Assembly (NCBI GenBank): GCA_012861695.1
Contig: JAAOOA010000056.1
Coordinates: 7,026,707 to 7,090,706 of the forward strand
Source: Trematomus loennbergii
Taxonomy: Eukaryota; Chordata; Actinopteri; Perciformes; Nototheniidae
Length of the DNA: 64,000 bases
Reading direction: 5' to 3'
A program made the position numbers and the translations under genes. Below the pieces are notes generated by a model, which searched no databases, was not told the DNA's origin, and saw only the letters and a program-made list of their open reading frames with translations. Below are positions 25,725 to 39,700 of this stretch, one piece after another (position 1 is the stretch's first letter; every line of letters begins with the position of its first letter).

Positions 25725-28700
25725 GTCAGTGTGGTAATCTGGCTAGTGTTTACAGCAGGCTGCTCTGCGGTCAGACAGCTGATCTTGGCCAGGAGAGAGC
25801 GGGCCTTCGGGGACTGGGCCGCGTTTGGTGTGGTGTGGGCAAACTCAGAGCGGCACAACATTAAAATTCTTGCTGGAACATAACGTTTTGTCCTGGGAGG
25901 GAGGTGGGAGTGAGTGAGTTAGGGGAGGGGAGGTGGGGCAGATGTGATGAAACCCGTCGCCCTCAGCTTTTGTCGCCCCGCAGCAATTGTCGCACCACTA
26001 GCCTGTTCTCCATTATGCCACATTTCCATATAGTTTCCTGTCAGATATAAAAGGGTTGGTGTGAATTTTACTGAACCTAAAACCACGTGTAGACATATTC
26101 CCCACCTGGCCCGAGCTAGAACAGTTGGCGAGGCAGGAATGTGGAAATGTACGCCGAGGCGGGGGGAGATGATGTGTTACACCAAAGTGTTTCACAACAA
26201 ACACTCTCCCCGCCATCAGACTGTTAGCTGCAGGGCTGTTTGGGCTTCTTTACAATGTACAGGTGCTGAGGAGAGGAAAAAAGCGGCAGGCGGGCGGTGA
26301 GGTGAGGAGGAGGGCCTGTAGTCCCATAACCAGGTCTGCCTGCTCGCCCTGATGGCGTAATGGGAACTGCCAGCTGTGGGCTTAATTACAACATACAGTG
26401 GTGAGGGAGATTGGTCCTGTTTTTCTTCTGGGACACACAGCTTAACCGATGTGTAGAGTCCAATGTTTTTTAAGCCATGTGAAGGGCATCGATGAAGTTC
26501 CGCATCAGTGGGAGGAGGGAAACAAAACCTGCCTTAGCTTATTCATCACATGAAGCAATAACATACAGCCAGCCATATGTCACAAAAGTAAAGTCCCACC
26601 TTTTTGTGTAGTCGTCGTTACATTTGGGCTGATTTACATGACATAGGGAACAATTAAAGGAACATATAAATAAAATATAAAATACCTAATACTTTTAGGT
26701 ATTTTATGAGCAATGAGCCTATTTCATAAAACCCTATGGATTAGTGCAGGCCCACAGAAAGATCTTATTTTGTTGAGAGCAAGGCATGTTAAGCTAATCT
26801 TTAGCCTTGAGCTAATCTAAATTGGTATTTGCCCCTTGATTGACCCTTTTCTACAGAAAATGTTGTGTAATCATATTCCAAAGAGGACAATTCCAAATGT
26901 TTTCGGTGTCCCACCAGCACAATCATGAACCCCGTCACCTACAAAAATACTATCATATCTATTTCATAATGAATAACCATGCAGTTTGAAACCTTTGGTT
27001 AACATTTTAAATGCATATGCATAAACATATGCACAAAAGAAAACAATACCAATGAGGCAACACATAAATTGGTGAGACTTAATAATAGATTATGGTTTTC
27101 TTAAAATAAATAGTATGTTTGTTAAGTTTTTTCCCGTACGTGAATTAAAATAATCTAGTGTCAACTGGTTTGGTTTCACATAGGTCATAAACAGCGGTCT
27201 ACTGGATGAATGTCTTGGGTTTGTTGGGTTCGTTTCACCAATCAACCCAGACCTCCTTCCCTCAAGAACATTGGAAACATATTTGTCATACGACAAAAAC
27301 AAATGTAATCTGCAATTAAACGTGGTTCACTCACATATTTTTCAGGGACAAGGTTGTTCATTTTTTGTTTTGCATTCAGTGTTTAAACCACCAGTAAACA
27401 ACAGCATCAATCAAATATTAAAGAACAAATAAATCAATATCCATTGTTAGTCTCTTTGAGGGTATTCCTATAATGTCTGGAGGTCATTTATCTACATGTC
27501 ATATATATATAGATGATACACATGTTTTTACCATCTACAAAGTCAATACCTCCGTTGATTTCCAGGTTGTGTATTACCTTGTGACTGCGTAAGCCAGCAG
27601 AGAGCGTAGCCCTTGGTGGTAGTGTAGTGCTAGTGTAATGCATTGTGCTTGGCTGCCTCTTCTGAAACATTTCACTAATGGCATTAATGTTCTGAGCACT
27701 CTGGTCCTTAGCTGTGCCAACCCAGAGAGGAGGGGAGGCAGAGGGACGGAGAGGGGTGAAGTTGAGCAGCAGTTGAATCTAAGCAGATGGCACTTGTTTT
27801 ACTTTCTGCCTGGCCATCTGGAGTTTACTTAAACTGATGACTTCATCATCAAACACTGGCCCACCAGCCAACTATGGCACTCACCACACACATACACACA
27901 CACTTACAGAATACAACAGCAGCCACAGAAGAGTGTGTTATGGTGGAGTCCTTGAGAAGTGTATGCATGTGTACAGTGTGTGGGTCTGGTTCTCTTGGCA
28001 CGCAATTGCCTTGCAAATACACACAAATGTGTTCATAAGGACCAGGCCTCTAAAAATGTCATCCCTCTGTCTCTTCAGTCCTCATTCAGAGTGACATAAT
28101 ACTGGCCTCAAGGATGCCATCATTAATCTAAATGTCCGTTGGCATTCTCTAACTCCTCTGTCAACTACATAAAAACTTTAATCACCGCAGTCACCGAGGA
28201 CTGATCCCTGTCCCAGCTCCGCGGTCTCCAGGAGAAAAGTCAAGAGCAATCAGTTGACTTCATTTACTTGGAAAGGTCTGTTTGTGACACCTGCACTAAG
28301 AGACGTAAGCACCGTAAAAGTACGAAAGCGGCGCAAAACCACCCATAAAGCCGCAGATTTTCCCTAACAAGTTCATAAAACCTGAGTGATGTTAAGAATA
28401 ACCACCTCAAGTGGGTGATGTTATTTTTCCAAAACACGACGACGAGATGTGTTTGAGGATCCACACCAGTGTTAGTACAGTACAGTTGATCCCTTAATAC
28501 CAAAGGGCCACGTTAATGCGGCCTTCATCAGTCATTTTTAAGTGCAGACTTCAATGTTTTGGTCTTGCAAATTGTGCTTCTGACTCTGACACGCAGGCTT
28601 TTTTTTTTTTTTATGTGCATTGAATCCTACCTTTGACTCCCTTAAGCTTTAAGGATCACAAGGGTCACAACATCATAGCATGCAACTCAAGGATCTGTTT

Positions 28701-29190
28701 GATTGCCTTATGGTCATTACTGATGGTTTACTCACTCTGAAAACATCTACACATATAATTTGCTCCGTTCAAGCCAATGTGGAAGGAAACCAAATAAATC
28801 CCTGAGAGACCAAGTTGGATGAAACCACTGTCTACCAAGGGTCGCTGCCAAATGGCTTCATAATAAGGCAGAGAACAAAGAGGAAAACAAAGGACATGTA
28901 GATTCCTCTTGTCTTCTTTCTGGTGTTTTATAGAATAGCTGCAAGGCTAATGCTCAAACCAGAGCATAGAGGAATCTGTTTGTTGTGGTCATGGGCTCAG
29001 GTTAAATACATGATTATTCCACATTCTTCCGTCTGTTTTTCCCATTGTACATCTTTTTATTTTTTGTGCATTTTGCAGTTTTGTTGTTGTACGGGAAACA
29101 TATTTCAGAGAGGTGCAGTCAAGGACACCTCAATTGAGGTGCAATGCATTCATATGAGAAGGACTGTTTTGGTGCAGTTTTGCCGATTTA
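25724..29190. other. Unique stretch
   Basis: No exon supported. The block 25940-26070 is balanced in composition and repeat-free, a candidate conserved non-coding element. There is a short poly-T near 28602. The remaining frames are short and featureless. Confidence 0.5.
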
Positions 29191-29258
29191 CACTACAGCA
29201 GGGCCGAATTCACCATATACATCCCCCCAATATTCAGATACTCTCAAAATGTCCCCCC

Positions 29259-30282
29259 CAGGGGCGTCGCCTGGACCTGAAAACATTCGGGGCTTAGCCC
29301 ACAGTGGCGGCGGCACTACAGTGGCATTTTTCACTGCAACACTCCCCACACGCACACACACAATACACCCGCGACTGTTACAATGAAGGCTCGATAATCA
29401 GCTCACGGCATATAGGCAGGGGTAAAGTGGTATTTTTTATGAGTGGGGGTCTCACTCCTCTAGGGGGGTCCGGGGAGATGCTCTCCCGGGAAGATTTTTT
29501 TTTAAATATTGAAGTTAAATGCATCAATCTGGTGCACTTTGAGAGCAAAATGAAGAGATCTATGGATACCTCTCTCAACACCCATATGAAGCAGAACTGT
29601 AAACAGATGTACTTTTTCTTTATGGATATTTTACTAATCACTCCATTTTAAACTCTATTCTTGTTTTACTGCCATATAGTATTTCATAACTGTTTTTCCT
29701 TTATTCTCTTATTTTTTTTATAACTATAATGATCGAAGGTGTGCCGCGGAAATAATCTTTTGAATAATTTGTGACCAAACCGTTTGAGACCTACTGAGAT
29801 AACTTAGACTAAAGTTATGTATCTAAACACTCAGAGAGTCCTTTAGCTCACCTGAGTCTCTCAGTCTGAGAGGAGAGGACTCTCCTCCAGCTTCTTGTGG
29901 AACAAACAGCTCCTTATGTCCGTTAGTGCAGCTAGCTAACCAGATGCTAACAACACGGTGACTGCTGGCATCGGTCCCTCCCTCCCCCTCTCTCCCTCTC
30001 TCTCTCTCTATCACACTAAATGCACTATTGCCACACACACACAGCCGAGAATGATACAAGCACACGTTTATTTCCATGCAACTCTCTGATTGGTCTGGTG
30101 TCATGCCTCTGTTGCATTCACTGAACACGGGAAATTACAGTGCTGCCGTCCTCTCTTGTGTCATGATGAGGTTCACGTAAAGCACGGTTAATGTATTATA
30201 TTATTGAGGGAGAATTGTCCGGGGCTACAGAAAAAACATTCAGGGCTAAAGCCCCGGATGCCCAGGCCAGGCGACGCCACTG
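29259..30282 (+). mobile_element. hAT-like non-autonomous element, complete copy
   Basis: The ends CAGGGGCGTCGCCTGG and CAGTGGCGTCGCCTGG (inverted) flank a 1,024-bp body. A perfect 8-bp duplication GTCCCCCC lies at 29251-29258 and 30283-30290. It contains internal CT-rich sequence and GCTAGCTAACCAGATGC. It is the reference copy for fragments at 31488, 59455 and 60165. No coding capacity. Confidence 0.93.
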
Positions 30283-31487
30283 GTCCCCCCCAATAAATAG
30301 CAAAAATAACAAAAACATTTTTTTTTTTTTATTAAAATAAAATTGCTATTCTATGACTTTTTTATTTTGGCTATTTGTATTGAAAATCTTTATTTTCTGT
30401 TATTGTGAACTTCACCAAAATTATTCTTTTCATATGTAAATTGGTTCCGCCTTGTTTGTTTTATGCATACCTTTATTTTGTACCCGGGGGTGTATTTCAC
30501 TGTCGCACGTCTAAGCTTGATGCTCCAAGCAGGTCAGTCATGTTTTAATTTGCCCTCCATCAGTTCTGGTATCTTTTCTAGTTAGCCCTAAGTAATCTAT
30601 ATTATTTTATTTCGTAATGGTAATGTTAATGAACCCTCCGGTTTAGCTTCTTTGTGTAAGTAACTTGTAGTTCTGATGTTAAAACCGAACTTTTCAGGAA
30701 TAGTAGCTAACTAGCTGTGGGCTAGCTGGTTTCAGTTGCTAGCCAGGGTTTGGCGGGCTAGTGTTAGCTATGTGGAAAAGCTATCTAGTCGTTTGGATGT
30801 AATCCAATACATATTTATTCATGTGGATTATTTCTATTTTATTTTGTCATTTGTAGAGTGTGGAAAGATTTAAAACTGTGATGTGTGACACCTATGGAAT
30901 ACCAAAGGTGCCAGAATTAAATACATACTCTACAATTATTATGAAATAGTATTTCAACAAAACAAACAGGGCAATAAAGTGTTCCTGTTTCTACTGAAAT
31001 TGCGTGGCACAGACCTTTCTATGGATTGAAATGCTTTAATATGATTATGGTTATAGTTGTACTTTATTCATCCCTAATCTCTGCCATTACAAACAACGAA
31101 ACAAGAAAAGCTAAACTAGATAAAATAGGGATATGTAATACAATGCACAATTAGACATGGTAAAACATTTTAACCAGTTAAGCCCCAAGCCTGTTTTTCA
31201 GGTCTCAGGCTCGAAAATGACATTCCCAGAACAATTGACTATATCTTCACTTCTAAAATGGGTAAATGAATAATCTTTTTTCTCAAAGCAATGATAATGT
31301 TTTTAAAGTAAATTCAGATTGAACATAGTAAAAAAGTGTAAATTATAGTGTCCGTCCAAAAAATAAAACATTACTTATAGCGAAAACCACCCTTGAATGA
31401 TGGGATAGTAGACTAAAAGCTTTAGGAATCCAAACTATAACATATAATAAGTACCGTCTATCAAGATTGATGCAAAACAAGTATTTC

Positions 31488-31850
31488 CAAGGCACACCTT
31501 TATATGATCATTATAGTTATACAAAATAAGAGAATAACAGGTATGAAATAATTCCAACTCATACTACAGTTTAAAAGGGGAGTGATTTGTAAAATATGCA
31601 TAAAGAAAAAGGAAATCTGTTCAGTTCTGTTTCATATGGTTTGAGAGATGTATCCATAGATTTACTCCCTAATGTTGCTCTCAAAGTGCACCAGATTGAT
31701 GCATTTAACTTCAACATTTAAAAAAAAATCTTCCCGGGGGAGCATGCCCCCGGAGCCCCCTAGAGGAGGTTAGGTCCACCACCTGCCCACACCCCCCGTC
31801 AAATTGTCCCACCCACATTGAGGATGCTTCCTACGCTCATGCCTGAGACA
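31488..31850 (-). mobile_element. Fragment of the 29259-30282 family
   Basis: The reverse complement matches about 29440-29745 of the complete copy, including CTCTCAAAGTGCACCAG and AATCTTCCCGGGGG-type sequence. Both ends of the family are missing. It lies inside the outer hAT-like element. Confidence 0.85.
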
Positions 31851-32043
31851 CAGTTTTGTGAATTTTGTTGTTTTTTGCCCCCACGGGCAGGGGCATGGGG
31901 TTTAACAGGTTTTTAAAGTATCCCATGTGTTAGTGAATTTTTATATATTTTCCTTTAGAATGGCAGGACATTTGTATTCAAATTTTGATTTAATTTTTGG
32001 TCCCCCCCAATGTTGACTCCATGAATCCGGCCTTGCACTACAG

Positions 32044-35000
32044 TATGTAACAGCTTTGTATGAAATGCTAATTTGAAAGACAGATGTTTATTTTATTCAT
32101 TGCCAAGTCATTGCCATAGTGTTTTAGCATGGCACATTCTGGGGATAATAAGACAAGCTATATTGTTGTTTTATTTGGTCACAGATATCATTGCAGATGT
32201 TTTATGTTATAAATAACTAGATCCATCGCCCACTATGTAAGTAAGTGATTTGCAGAATTCATTACATTTAAAGGTACCTTGTGGTGTTTCGGACATCTTC
32301 TGAGGGGTATGTACGAAGAAGCAGGGCTAAATTATTTCAGAGAAGAATGTCTTAATGATCACAAACTTCATCTCAAGAACATCCACCTCAATGGTCTCAG
32401 AGCTTTTTATTTGTTTTGGCCAGAGTACAATTACTTTATTCAAAACTGCCCTAAACGAACTGCAAAAGAGGTCGAACTGCACCAGAGTTGAATTGAAACA
32501 GACTACATTTAGGATTGTGAAAGTCATCTAAGGTTGTTGCAATTTGGATAATGGGGAGATTTTTTATTGTAAGTCATTTCCATTGCACTCCTTCAATGCA
32601 AATCCTAAAATCATATGACACATAGTGTGATATTTAGTTTGGACACAGATGCTACAGAAATGTAAAACCCTTAATAAAGTATATAACAAAATAATCTAAA
32701 AAACTACACTTACACTACTTATGCTAGTTAGTGGTCCTTTGAGGTGAGGTTATTCAGCTACATATACTGTACTAAAAGGCCAAGAATGAACGCCAATGCT
32801 CAACTTTAATGAGGCAGCTATAATATAAATATATATAACAGTACAAAGTCAAATTTGTCAGGGATTATTATTTAAAAACCTCTGGCTGGATTCAGAAGTA
32901 CAAGGAGTTAATCCTTAGCAGGAGCTTGTAGACCAGCTGTCCAAGGACTGTGCATGTTTCCCCTTACAGGCCCGTGGTTATGATGCTGAACTCCACTGCA
33001 GTTTGCCAAACCCATGTTCACACTTTTCCTGCCACATTAGGAGCTGAAAGCAGAGCGCGGGTCGACAGGGACAGGACAGGCGTGGGCTCCCGGTGTTGGA
33101 TGCCCTCACCGCGGTGATGCTGGTCCTTTGGCTCTTCCACAAGTGTAATGCTGGAGAGAAAATGTACAGTACAGGAAAAGTAGAGCTGATTATTGCCTGG
33201 CTGGCAGCCCCAGCTGCAGCTGCAGCCCATAAGAAGAGGTGAGTGTACTGGACTCTGAACCAGACAAGCTGTTGATTTCAGCCCAGACTGTGGGTATTAT
33301 TAGCATGATTACCAGAATTTGTAGAATTAAATATATATATTTGTGGTACGGTATGTAAGGATATAAATGTTTTACTGGAACTGTAGTTCAACGTGGATTA
33401 GAAATGACATTTTTGGTAAACAGATACTGTACACTGTATATTTGGTTTGGTACTCTTGTCAAACAACGCACTGCCTATAGATTTCTTCTCTTTCAATAAA
33501 TACCACTTAACCCCCCTTCAATGCATTTTTCTCCAGAAACTTATATGATCTCCCCCAGCGTGTTTCTGGAGGAAAGGGTTGAGGTCGCCTCAGCAAAGAA
33601 AGTGAAAAAGCTTTCAAAAGCATTTCTCTTGGCCCACTCGCCCCTGAACAAAGCCTGCTGTCAACTGGTCAAGGTTTCACTTCCTAATTACCTTCTCCTG
33701 GGGCACAATGGCCAGGCCGTTGCCTAACCCGGGCCACTCTAGACCCCTAGCATTCTTTCCCAGACGACTGGCCTCACCCCCGTGGACCCACGGTCTCTAA
33801 GGAAGTGCTGGACACATGGTTAAATATGGCCGCCTGGTCGTACATCTCATCTGAGAGGTTTGTTTACTTGGAGAAGTCCACAATGCTTGCAAAACACTGA
33901 CAATAATGAATGGCTGTGGTCGTAACATTTCGGCTGTAGGTCAATGCCAATATTTTGTAACAAAATAGCACTGTGTCTGGCAATACAGTAAATCTGACCC
34001 CAATATGATTCCTTTTCATAATTCCAAGAAATCGGATTTGCATTAGATCACATTCTTGGTGTTATTTTCAAGCTCTTTTCCAGCGCTAAGCTCATTCCTC
34101 GATTCATGCACAACAAGACTTTTTAAGTCTGTCTTACCCGGGGTTAGAGGTTGTTGAGAGTTCACTCCGGCTCCCAGCTATGTAAGCGTTGCTGACTCTT
34201 TTACCTTCTTTACTTTCTACTCTCATACCTTTAACCAAAAAGGAAGAGAAGGAGCCAGACAAAATAGATTCAGAAATTAGAGTGATGTGAAATGAAGCCA
34301 AGGTTCAGACTGGTTCCTTATTGAGTGGAGTGCTGACTGAGTTTCATTGACGCTCCTCTGCCACCCAGGTCACTTCCAAGAACACCCAGACGGGAATTCC
34401 ACCAAGGCTTATCTCACCGGCTCATCGACCGCCACCACCACCACGGAGGAGGAGGAGTGGAGGGGCTCGGGCTGAGGGAAGGGTCAAAAGGGTAAGAGGG
34501 GGGTCTCCTCGGAGGCCTGGATTAGGGGAAACCTGTTGTTGGGGTAAGCAGTTAAATCGTGTTTACTAACAATTGCTCTGGGAGATAGCTGTCAACGGAG
34601 CGTACGTGAAACCCCTGCCCAGAGGAAGCTGGAGGGTCCGAGCCGGCCGAGACGCTGGGGACCAACAGGTTGCAGGAGAGATAACGGATTAGACGGCCAT
34701 ACTGTCAGTCCTGTGCTCTTTCCTCCCTCCTTCTGGGAAAGGCTAGGGGGAGCGCTATGGGGGTAGGAGCAGTGTGAGCTAATGCTTCATTAGGTCTTTA
34801 CAACTATAAGCCAATGTTTTTCCAGTTGAGGAGCCACTTACTCACTGCTAAGATCCACTAAGCCCTTCATGACTTCAGGAGTGAACAAGATGAAGTCTGA
34901 ACCATTAAACTTATTTGGAGATAATGACTCCCGCAGTGATTCAGGTGGTTCGAAGTTATTACAGTTGTGACACCAATAAATAGGAATTATAATAAATGAC

Positions 35001-35971
35001 GCTCATTTTTTCAGATTCCCAGCCTTTCCAAAAACTGAAGATTCATTAGACACTAAAAATCATATGCTCTCATTTGGGGTCGTGTTTATGTCGACCCAAG
35101 AAATTAAGGCCAATATTCACTATTTCGGTTTATATGCACTTCTGAGGAAAGACACCATTTAGCTGCAAAAAGCTTCACTATGTTCACTGGTTAGTCGTAA
35201 ACTGTAGGACATGTAGCGTGGAGTAGTTTACTACATTTACTAATAATCTTTTACATGTATTTCCCAATGTAAGCTTTGTCTCACCGTTTTATTTCTTTGT
35301 CTTCTCTTCAGGTTCAATTGCTTTTTAAACTTTATTTTGGAATAAAGAAATAAAAAGTCCAACCCAAAAAATTATAGCCTTAAAACTAGAAGATTTTAAA
35401 CTGATATCCAGCTAGTGTTCCAAATGTTTTAAATTTAAAAGGAACTTTGAAATGTGTAATTTCAACTGCTTTGAAATCTTGCATCAGGAGAACTGTAAAT
35501 TGCAGTCGATCAGGTGGAATAAATTGTAAAGTAAATGTCAACTGGAACAAAAGAGATACAGGCAGTCTCTTAGAAGCATAAGCATATGTAAATGCTTATT
35601 AATATGATTTAAAGACTGAGTTTTCTTGGGAGAATATCAGATTTTACAGTAAAATCACTGGCATTTACCATTTGTAGGTCACACAGACTTTCCTTCCTGT
35701 TCCTGTTTTTCCTTGTTTCTCTCTAAGACCTTTTTAGAGTTATACATATTGTCACTCGTCAGTCCCCCATTATGAACCACCAATGTTTAGCCTCTTTCAG
35801 TTTCAGTTTCAGTGGGCCTCACTTCTCAAAATGTCCCTGTGTTTGGAGTGTTGAAAGACTTTAACCCAACCACAACTAAAACATAAACTCTTAAAACCCA
35901 AAGTTTGCGAAAAAGACCACTTTGATTGTATTTTGAGATTGTTAGCTAAAAAAAGAGATCATGAACCCTCA
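32044..35971. other. Unique stretch
   Basis: No exon, RNA gene or clear repeat. GC-richer blocks occur near 33000-33240 and 34360-34760, without coding signals. Confidence 0.5.
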
Positions 35972-36125
35972 TTAAAAGGTATAGTTTGAATATTTTAGGA
36001 AATTATTTGTAAACTGTGTTCGATGAAGGAAAGATATCCTGATTATATCCGGGTAATGGATATTATTCTAGCAGCTTGTTAGCTTAGCATATCAGACTGA
36101 AATAAGGGTCATATCTAGGTGGTAA
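35972..36125 (+). mobile_element. Fragment of a TTAA-type MITE
   Basis: It begins at TTAA with AAAGGTATAGTTTGAATATT and includes CAGCTTGTTAGCTTAGCATA. This combination is typical of a common fish non-autonomous repeat (from memory). No right end was found. Confidence 0.5.
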
Positions 36126-36598
36126 CCCTCAATTTGCAAAACACTCTAAATATGTTTTAGGTTAAGCATTAACCTCAAATGCTAAGGGTTAGGTGGCCGT
36201 GCGGGAGTTTTTGCAAGTCTTTCGCAAATGTAGCATTACCATATACAACTTAATGGGTGTGGCTTTGTTCAAATACATCAGAGTACACCTACAGTACCAG
36301 CACTTTGACCAAGCACAGGTACTTCTGGAGACTTGTTGCGTTTGAAGAAGTATATATCCCTCCAAGGGAAGATGAACTTCCATCAAAACATTTCGATTTC
36401 CAATTATATACAGTCAATAACCTTTATTAAAGATAAAGGACTTCTGTATGTCTTTCACTCAGAAAACATCCATTCCTGGCCTTCTATGCACACGAAAATC
36501 TGCCATGACTTCTTAGGGTTATGTATCCCCAGCCTCAGTCCTTTCTTGGTACTGGTACATGGGGTCGTGACCTCCATTGCAGGAAGGATGAGGGTCAA

Positions 36599-36599
<1 letters not shown>
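36126..36599. other. Unique stretch
   Basis: No feature seen before the GT array. Confidence 0.5.
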
Positions 36600-36697
<98 letters not shown>

Positions 36698-36715
36698 GTT
36701 GTGTGGTGTGTGTGT

Positions 36716-36752
<37 letters not shown>
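36600..36752. repeat. (GT)n microsatellite with GG and TTGTT interruptions
   Basis: About 150 bp of GT with several regular interruptions. Frames across it are repeat translations. Confidence 0.97.
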
Positions 36753-36753
<1 letters not shown>

Positions 36754-39700
36754 CACCTGTGCATTAACGGCACAGTGGGAAGTTGACGAAGAGTGTTTTG
36801 GACTTGATAACTGATTTGCCCCTGTGTTCACCTTTAATCTTGGATGTGCCTGGCCAGTGGGTGGGTCACAGAGTGGTACTGCTAGGGTTAACCCAAAACG
36901 ATTCATCTAAATCCTATAAAAAATGTTGTCACTCACAAATGCCTTCTTGGGGTCTACTTTATTTTCGTACTCCTTTCGATTTTAAGTTGAAGCATATAAA
37001 ACAACGTTACATTGGCATCAAAAACTTGTGTCTCCTGATTTGAATTAAAAATTGTGAAATATATGTTTGGCTGTTGCATAAAAGAAACACTGGTTACAAT
37101 ATAGGTTATGGGGGAAGAAAAACTCAAATATTTTACCTAAATGGCAGCAAAAGTGTAGGAATAGTGTTTTACGAGCAAAAGTAACAACCTATTGTAGTAT
37201 TATAGTACCTATAAGTACTCAAATTCAAATTACTCATAATGCAGAATGGCCTATTTATTACGTTACTGGATTAATTTGTACATTATAGTCAATGATTTTG
37301 CAGTTTGTAAAGGTGATATTAAGAGTTTATATTGAATGTTTGATATCTGAATCTGCAAAGTAACTAGTTAGTTAAAGGCATCAAATACATTTGGAGGAGT
37401 ATAGGTTATAATAGTTTTCTTTAGAAGTATAAAATATAAATTCTACAAAATCTACAGAAGAAAGGCATTCATTGAAGGGGTCTGTAATGGTGCATGGTTG
37501 CATTACTGTGTTTTTAAGTCTCAAAATAATTGCGTCACTATCAGTAGAAAGGGAAGTACAATGTGTTGACAAGATGGATGTTGAGTGGAGGAGCCAAAAA
37601 CAGCAGAGTAACAACCAACTTGGCCGTCTCATCTCTCGCTGATCAAAAACACAGTTTAAAGGCGAGATGGCTCACTTCTTCTGGCTGGTGAGAACAATTC
37701 AAATCTAATTAATCTCCATCTGACTTTGAAAAATGCATTCATTTGTTTAATTTCCTATTGAGTGGGCCTTTTTGGCCGCAGCCAAAACAAGAAAATGTGT
37801 TCCTTATCCTCATCGCCTCCCGTTTACTGTATGTTCCTCCCGATTCTTCCGATTGGACCTTTATCAAAGATTACAAGAATGTTTTTTTTCTGTCAGTTAC
37901 AAGCTTCTGCCGTTGGGATAGCCACGTTATACTGCTGCTGACAGTGCTTGTGCGTTCACCACACAAGAAGTTCAACAGCTTCCCTCTGGTCAGATGGCCG
38001 CTTCAACGTTTCTGTAGGATTAATAATTTCGTGAGAGACCGAGCCACTGGCCAGATATATTCTCCAGGTGGTTGTAAATTACAGGCCTAAAAGAAAAAAG
38101 AAACCCACCTACATGCTCGCATTGTGGGTTTCAAAATGCGAGCATGTATTTGAACAGCTGCTATAGTTGCTTCTCAGCTGAATATTGATTTGTTATTATG
38201 GGTTAACAGGCGGGCTGTAGTATATAGAAAGCACACGCTCTGGACGCAATGAAAAAAAGCCTCCGAAGGTTTGGATGAAGACTTGTGTTATGATTTGATG
38301 TGATCCCGGAGAATGGGGGGAAATGTTCTTGTAAAATAAAGAGTGACAAATCATTTTACAGCTGATTGTTTCAGGAAAGATAGATTACAAAGAAATCGGC
38401 GTATACACAGATCCGTGTGTTTGAACCAAAGAAGTGCCATTAGGGTGCCGGTGGAGTGCCACCTCTCTGTGAAGCCCTAATGGCCACAGCACCGGCTTTC
38501 ATGTGAATAATGCTGTTTATATTAGGCCTCAGCTCCTACATTAGTGTCCTTCAAACATCTACACCCCTCGCAGCCGTTTGGCATTTTGAAATACTTCACA
38601 GGCTTCCCATAGAGTCTATTATCAGGGGCCGTGCACCGGTGGAAAGTGTGTATGTGAGTGAGTGTGTGTTTAAAGTGCTGGAGTCATTGAAGGGCTTCAT
38701 TAAAGAATGGAAAGTATGTAGACATCTCTGCAGGCTGGCCCAGAAGTCTTTGCTCTCACCTGAACCATATATGCCCAGTTATGGCCAGAGTCAGACCCCG
38801 CTGAGTAAAACAAACACTGCCCCCTACAGCTTTGGGAATGTCCCTGCAACAAAGAGGTAAGTAAAAAGTAATGAGCATGAATTTAGGATGAGGTGGAAAA
38901 AACTTTGAAGTGGGACATTTAGGTAGAATTACTCAAAGCTACACACTAGCATGGCTCATTAAAATAAACGTTTCCTCATTAAACCTCTTAACCTGGGGAA
39001 TTTTAGCGTTTCCTTTTAAGATGAAACACTTAAGGCAAAAACATATAGTTTTTCATGCATTAGTCAACCCTGAGAGTTTGAGCTGTTCTGCTTCATTGAC
39101 AAGTTTCATTTTACCAGTCATAAGAAAACATCCAAAATAAACATTCACTTTCAGAAACGTTGCAATACACAACATAATGTCAATATTCAACTGGTGAAGT
39201 CTCAATGTGATATCAGTCATTTCATTATTTTTACATTATTGACCAAAGTGCATTTCTTTAAGGCCGTTTCTTTCCAGTTGCATCACTATCTATACTTTGA
39301 AGGTTTTTAGGGGAGTTATTCAAAATCAAAAGTCTGATTTATAGTACATTTTATTCCTCAAAACATGGCAACATTGATTTTCTAAGGCTGTTGACAGTAT
39401 TTTCTGAGTTATGGAGTGATACTAAGAGACATCCAACATTCCCTCTACAAAAACCTTTGACTGTTATTTGTCGACAAAGGAAACAAGAACTATAAACCTG
39501 GCTTTCCCAATGTTTGGATATCGAATGATGTACCATAAAATACTAGGATGATTCCTCATTTGCATATTAAAACATAAAGATCAAGAACATACATAGGAAA
39601 TAATCAACTGGGGAGGTTTAATGGTGATGTCTACTAGTTACAAATCGTACCCTATATTCACCTTTGGCCTTTAAATGCCAAAAACATAACTGAGTCACTG

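Larger units (their letters stand above)
29199..32035. mobile_element. Outer hAT-like element of a hAT-in-hAT nest
   Basis: The left end CAGGGCCGAATTC and right end (inverted) CAAGGCCGGATTC match. A perfect 8-bp duplication CACTACAG flanks it (29191-29198, 32036-32043). It carries a complete second hAT element (29259-30282) near its left end and a partial inverted copy of that same family (31488-31850) near its right end. No transposase is visible. Confidence 0.88.
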
